Made by a program: the position numbers and the translations under genes | Source: JACPNO01 sp963825405 | GTDB taxonomy: Bacteria; Acidobacteriota; Terriglobia; Bryobacterales; Bryobacteraceae | Direction of reading: 5' to 3' | Length of the DNA stretch: 64,000 bases | Assembly: GCA_963825405.1 (NCBI GenBank) | Contig: CAWGTB010000008.1 | Coordinates: forward strand, 58,610 to 122,609 | In this document: positions 63,601 to 64,000 of the stretch, one piece after another | Layout: each line of letters starts with the position of its first letter | Numbering within the stretch: the first letter of the stretch is position 1 | Notes under the pieces: generated by a model | Seen by the model: the letters and a program-made list of their open reading frames with translations, nothing else | Databases searched by the model: none | What the model was told of the DNA's origin: nothing

Positions 63601-64000
63601 ATGACGCCACAGGCCGAGTTTCCTAACCAATCGCCGCCCTATGAAGACGTAGACCTGTTCGGCAGCGACCAGCCTCTGCGGGATGCGGTCGCGAACAACG
63701 CGGGAGGCGCTGACGGCGAGGCGCTTAGCGCCTTCGGGCGCCGCTGGGGCGCGGCCGCAATGTTCGAGCGGGGCCGACTAGCGAATGCACACCCGCCGCG
63801 GCTCGAGGCGCTTGATGCCCGCGGATTCCCGCCGCGATACCGTCGAGTTCCATCCCGCTTATCACAACCTGATGGCCGAGAGCGTCGCCGAGGGGCTTGC
63901 GTCCTCGACCTGGAGGGCTGACGCCACGCCGGCATCGTCACCCGCCCAGGTCACTCGGGCAGCGCGTTTCTACATGGCGGCGCAGGTCGAGAGCGGTCAC
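63601..64000 (+). CDS. AidB-like acyl-CoA dehydrogenase family protein, 3' end outside window (one frameshift)
   Basis: About 132 residues. The start MTPQAEFPNQSPPYEDVDLF, GSDQPLRDAV and the later segment EFHPAYHNLMAESVAEGLAS and ARFYMAAQVESGH match the N-terminal region of the DNA-alkylation-response AidB group of acyl-CoA dehydrogenases. A single extra C near 63,830 breaks the frame. The FAD-binding core lies beyond the window. It belongs to the alphaproteobacterial part. Confidence 0.75.

Noticed and set aside
61578..64000. Recent horizontal transfer of a pyrB-plsY segment into the acidobacterium
   Set aside because: Both border genes are cut at one point and no integrase, att site or repeat is present; assembly chimerism is simpler.
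1..64000. CRISPR arrays, tRNA or rRNA genes, insertion sequences, prophage
   Set aside because: No spaced direct repeats, no RNA gene signatures and no transposase or integrase proteins were seen on either strand.

Overview
The window looks like one contig from an acidobacterium of the Bryobacterales / Candidatus Solibacter type, joined near 61,578 to a short piece of alphaproteobacterial (Bradyrhizobium-like) DNA. The acidobacterial assignment rests on family signatures: an ADOP-type permease with its PadR repressor, a Solibacter-type C-terminal domain behind an NHL propeller, a VWFA-related acidobacterial protein, Oar-like TonB receptors with carboxypeptidase-regulatory N-termini, TAT-exported glycoside hydrolase and hydroxypyruvate-isomerase-like proteins, and many NHL and TPR proteins. 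No tRNA, rRNA, CRISPR array, transposase or phage gene was seen.

Layout. 1-20.4 kb: PadR/ADOP unit, HD-GYP protein, secreted propeller protein, a sugar isomerase/oxidoreductase pair, a second PadR unit driving an unusual membrane/hydrolase fusion, a TonB receptor coupled to a VWA protein, a membrane-anchored alpha/beta hydrolase, an Hyi-like TIM barrel, an NHL propeller and a FAD oxidoreductase. 20.4-35.2 kb: one same-strand run that reads as a cryptic biosynthetic locus: HprK-like kinase, TonB receptor, a nucleotidyltransferase-MFS fusion (these three translationally coupled), sulfotransferase, O-methyltransferase, LpxL-like acyltransferase, acyl carrier protein, AMP-forming ligase, phosphodiesterase-superfamily protein and a polytopic membrane protein. 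35.2-42.5 kb: TPR Ser/Thr kinase, a secreted protein, and a GH2 glycosidase coupled to a small secreted protein.

The most interesting part is 42.5-49.6 kb on the minus strand. Two bacteriocin-type ABC exporters (the first with an intact C39 peptidase triad; overlapping ATGA) are followed by two intact and one broken tandem copy of a 41-residue lysine-rich peptide gene (MKTKTNCKAGK...KTALRAGKKAQ), then by a protein made of kinesin-light-chain-like TPRs and a SET lysine-methyltransferase domain with post-SET cysteines. A 13-codon gene upstream of the exporters repeats the first peptide motif behind a strong ribosome binding site. I infer a RiPP-like system in which lysine-rich precursors are methylated by the TPR-SET enzyme and exported and trimmed by the C39 exporter pair. 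None of these short genes reaches the length at which ORFs are normally listed.

49.8-61.6 kb is housekeeping: larE, gyrA, an amidohydrolase, an RND efflux pair, a TPR protein and a truncated queG. 61.6-64 kb holds truncated plsY, an aspartate carbamoyltransferase with a fused PyrI-like zinc ribbon, and the start of an AidB-like acyl-CoA dehydrogenase.

Frameshifts cluster in a few places (6.1, 9-11, 50.6-53.7 and 61.6-64 kb). Nearly all are corrected by deleting one base and they hit gyrA about ten times, so they are most likely sequencing errors rather than gene decay. The 11-50 kb stretch, including both cryptic loci, is clean.
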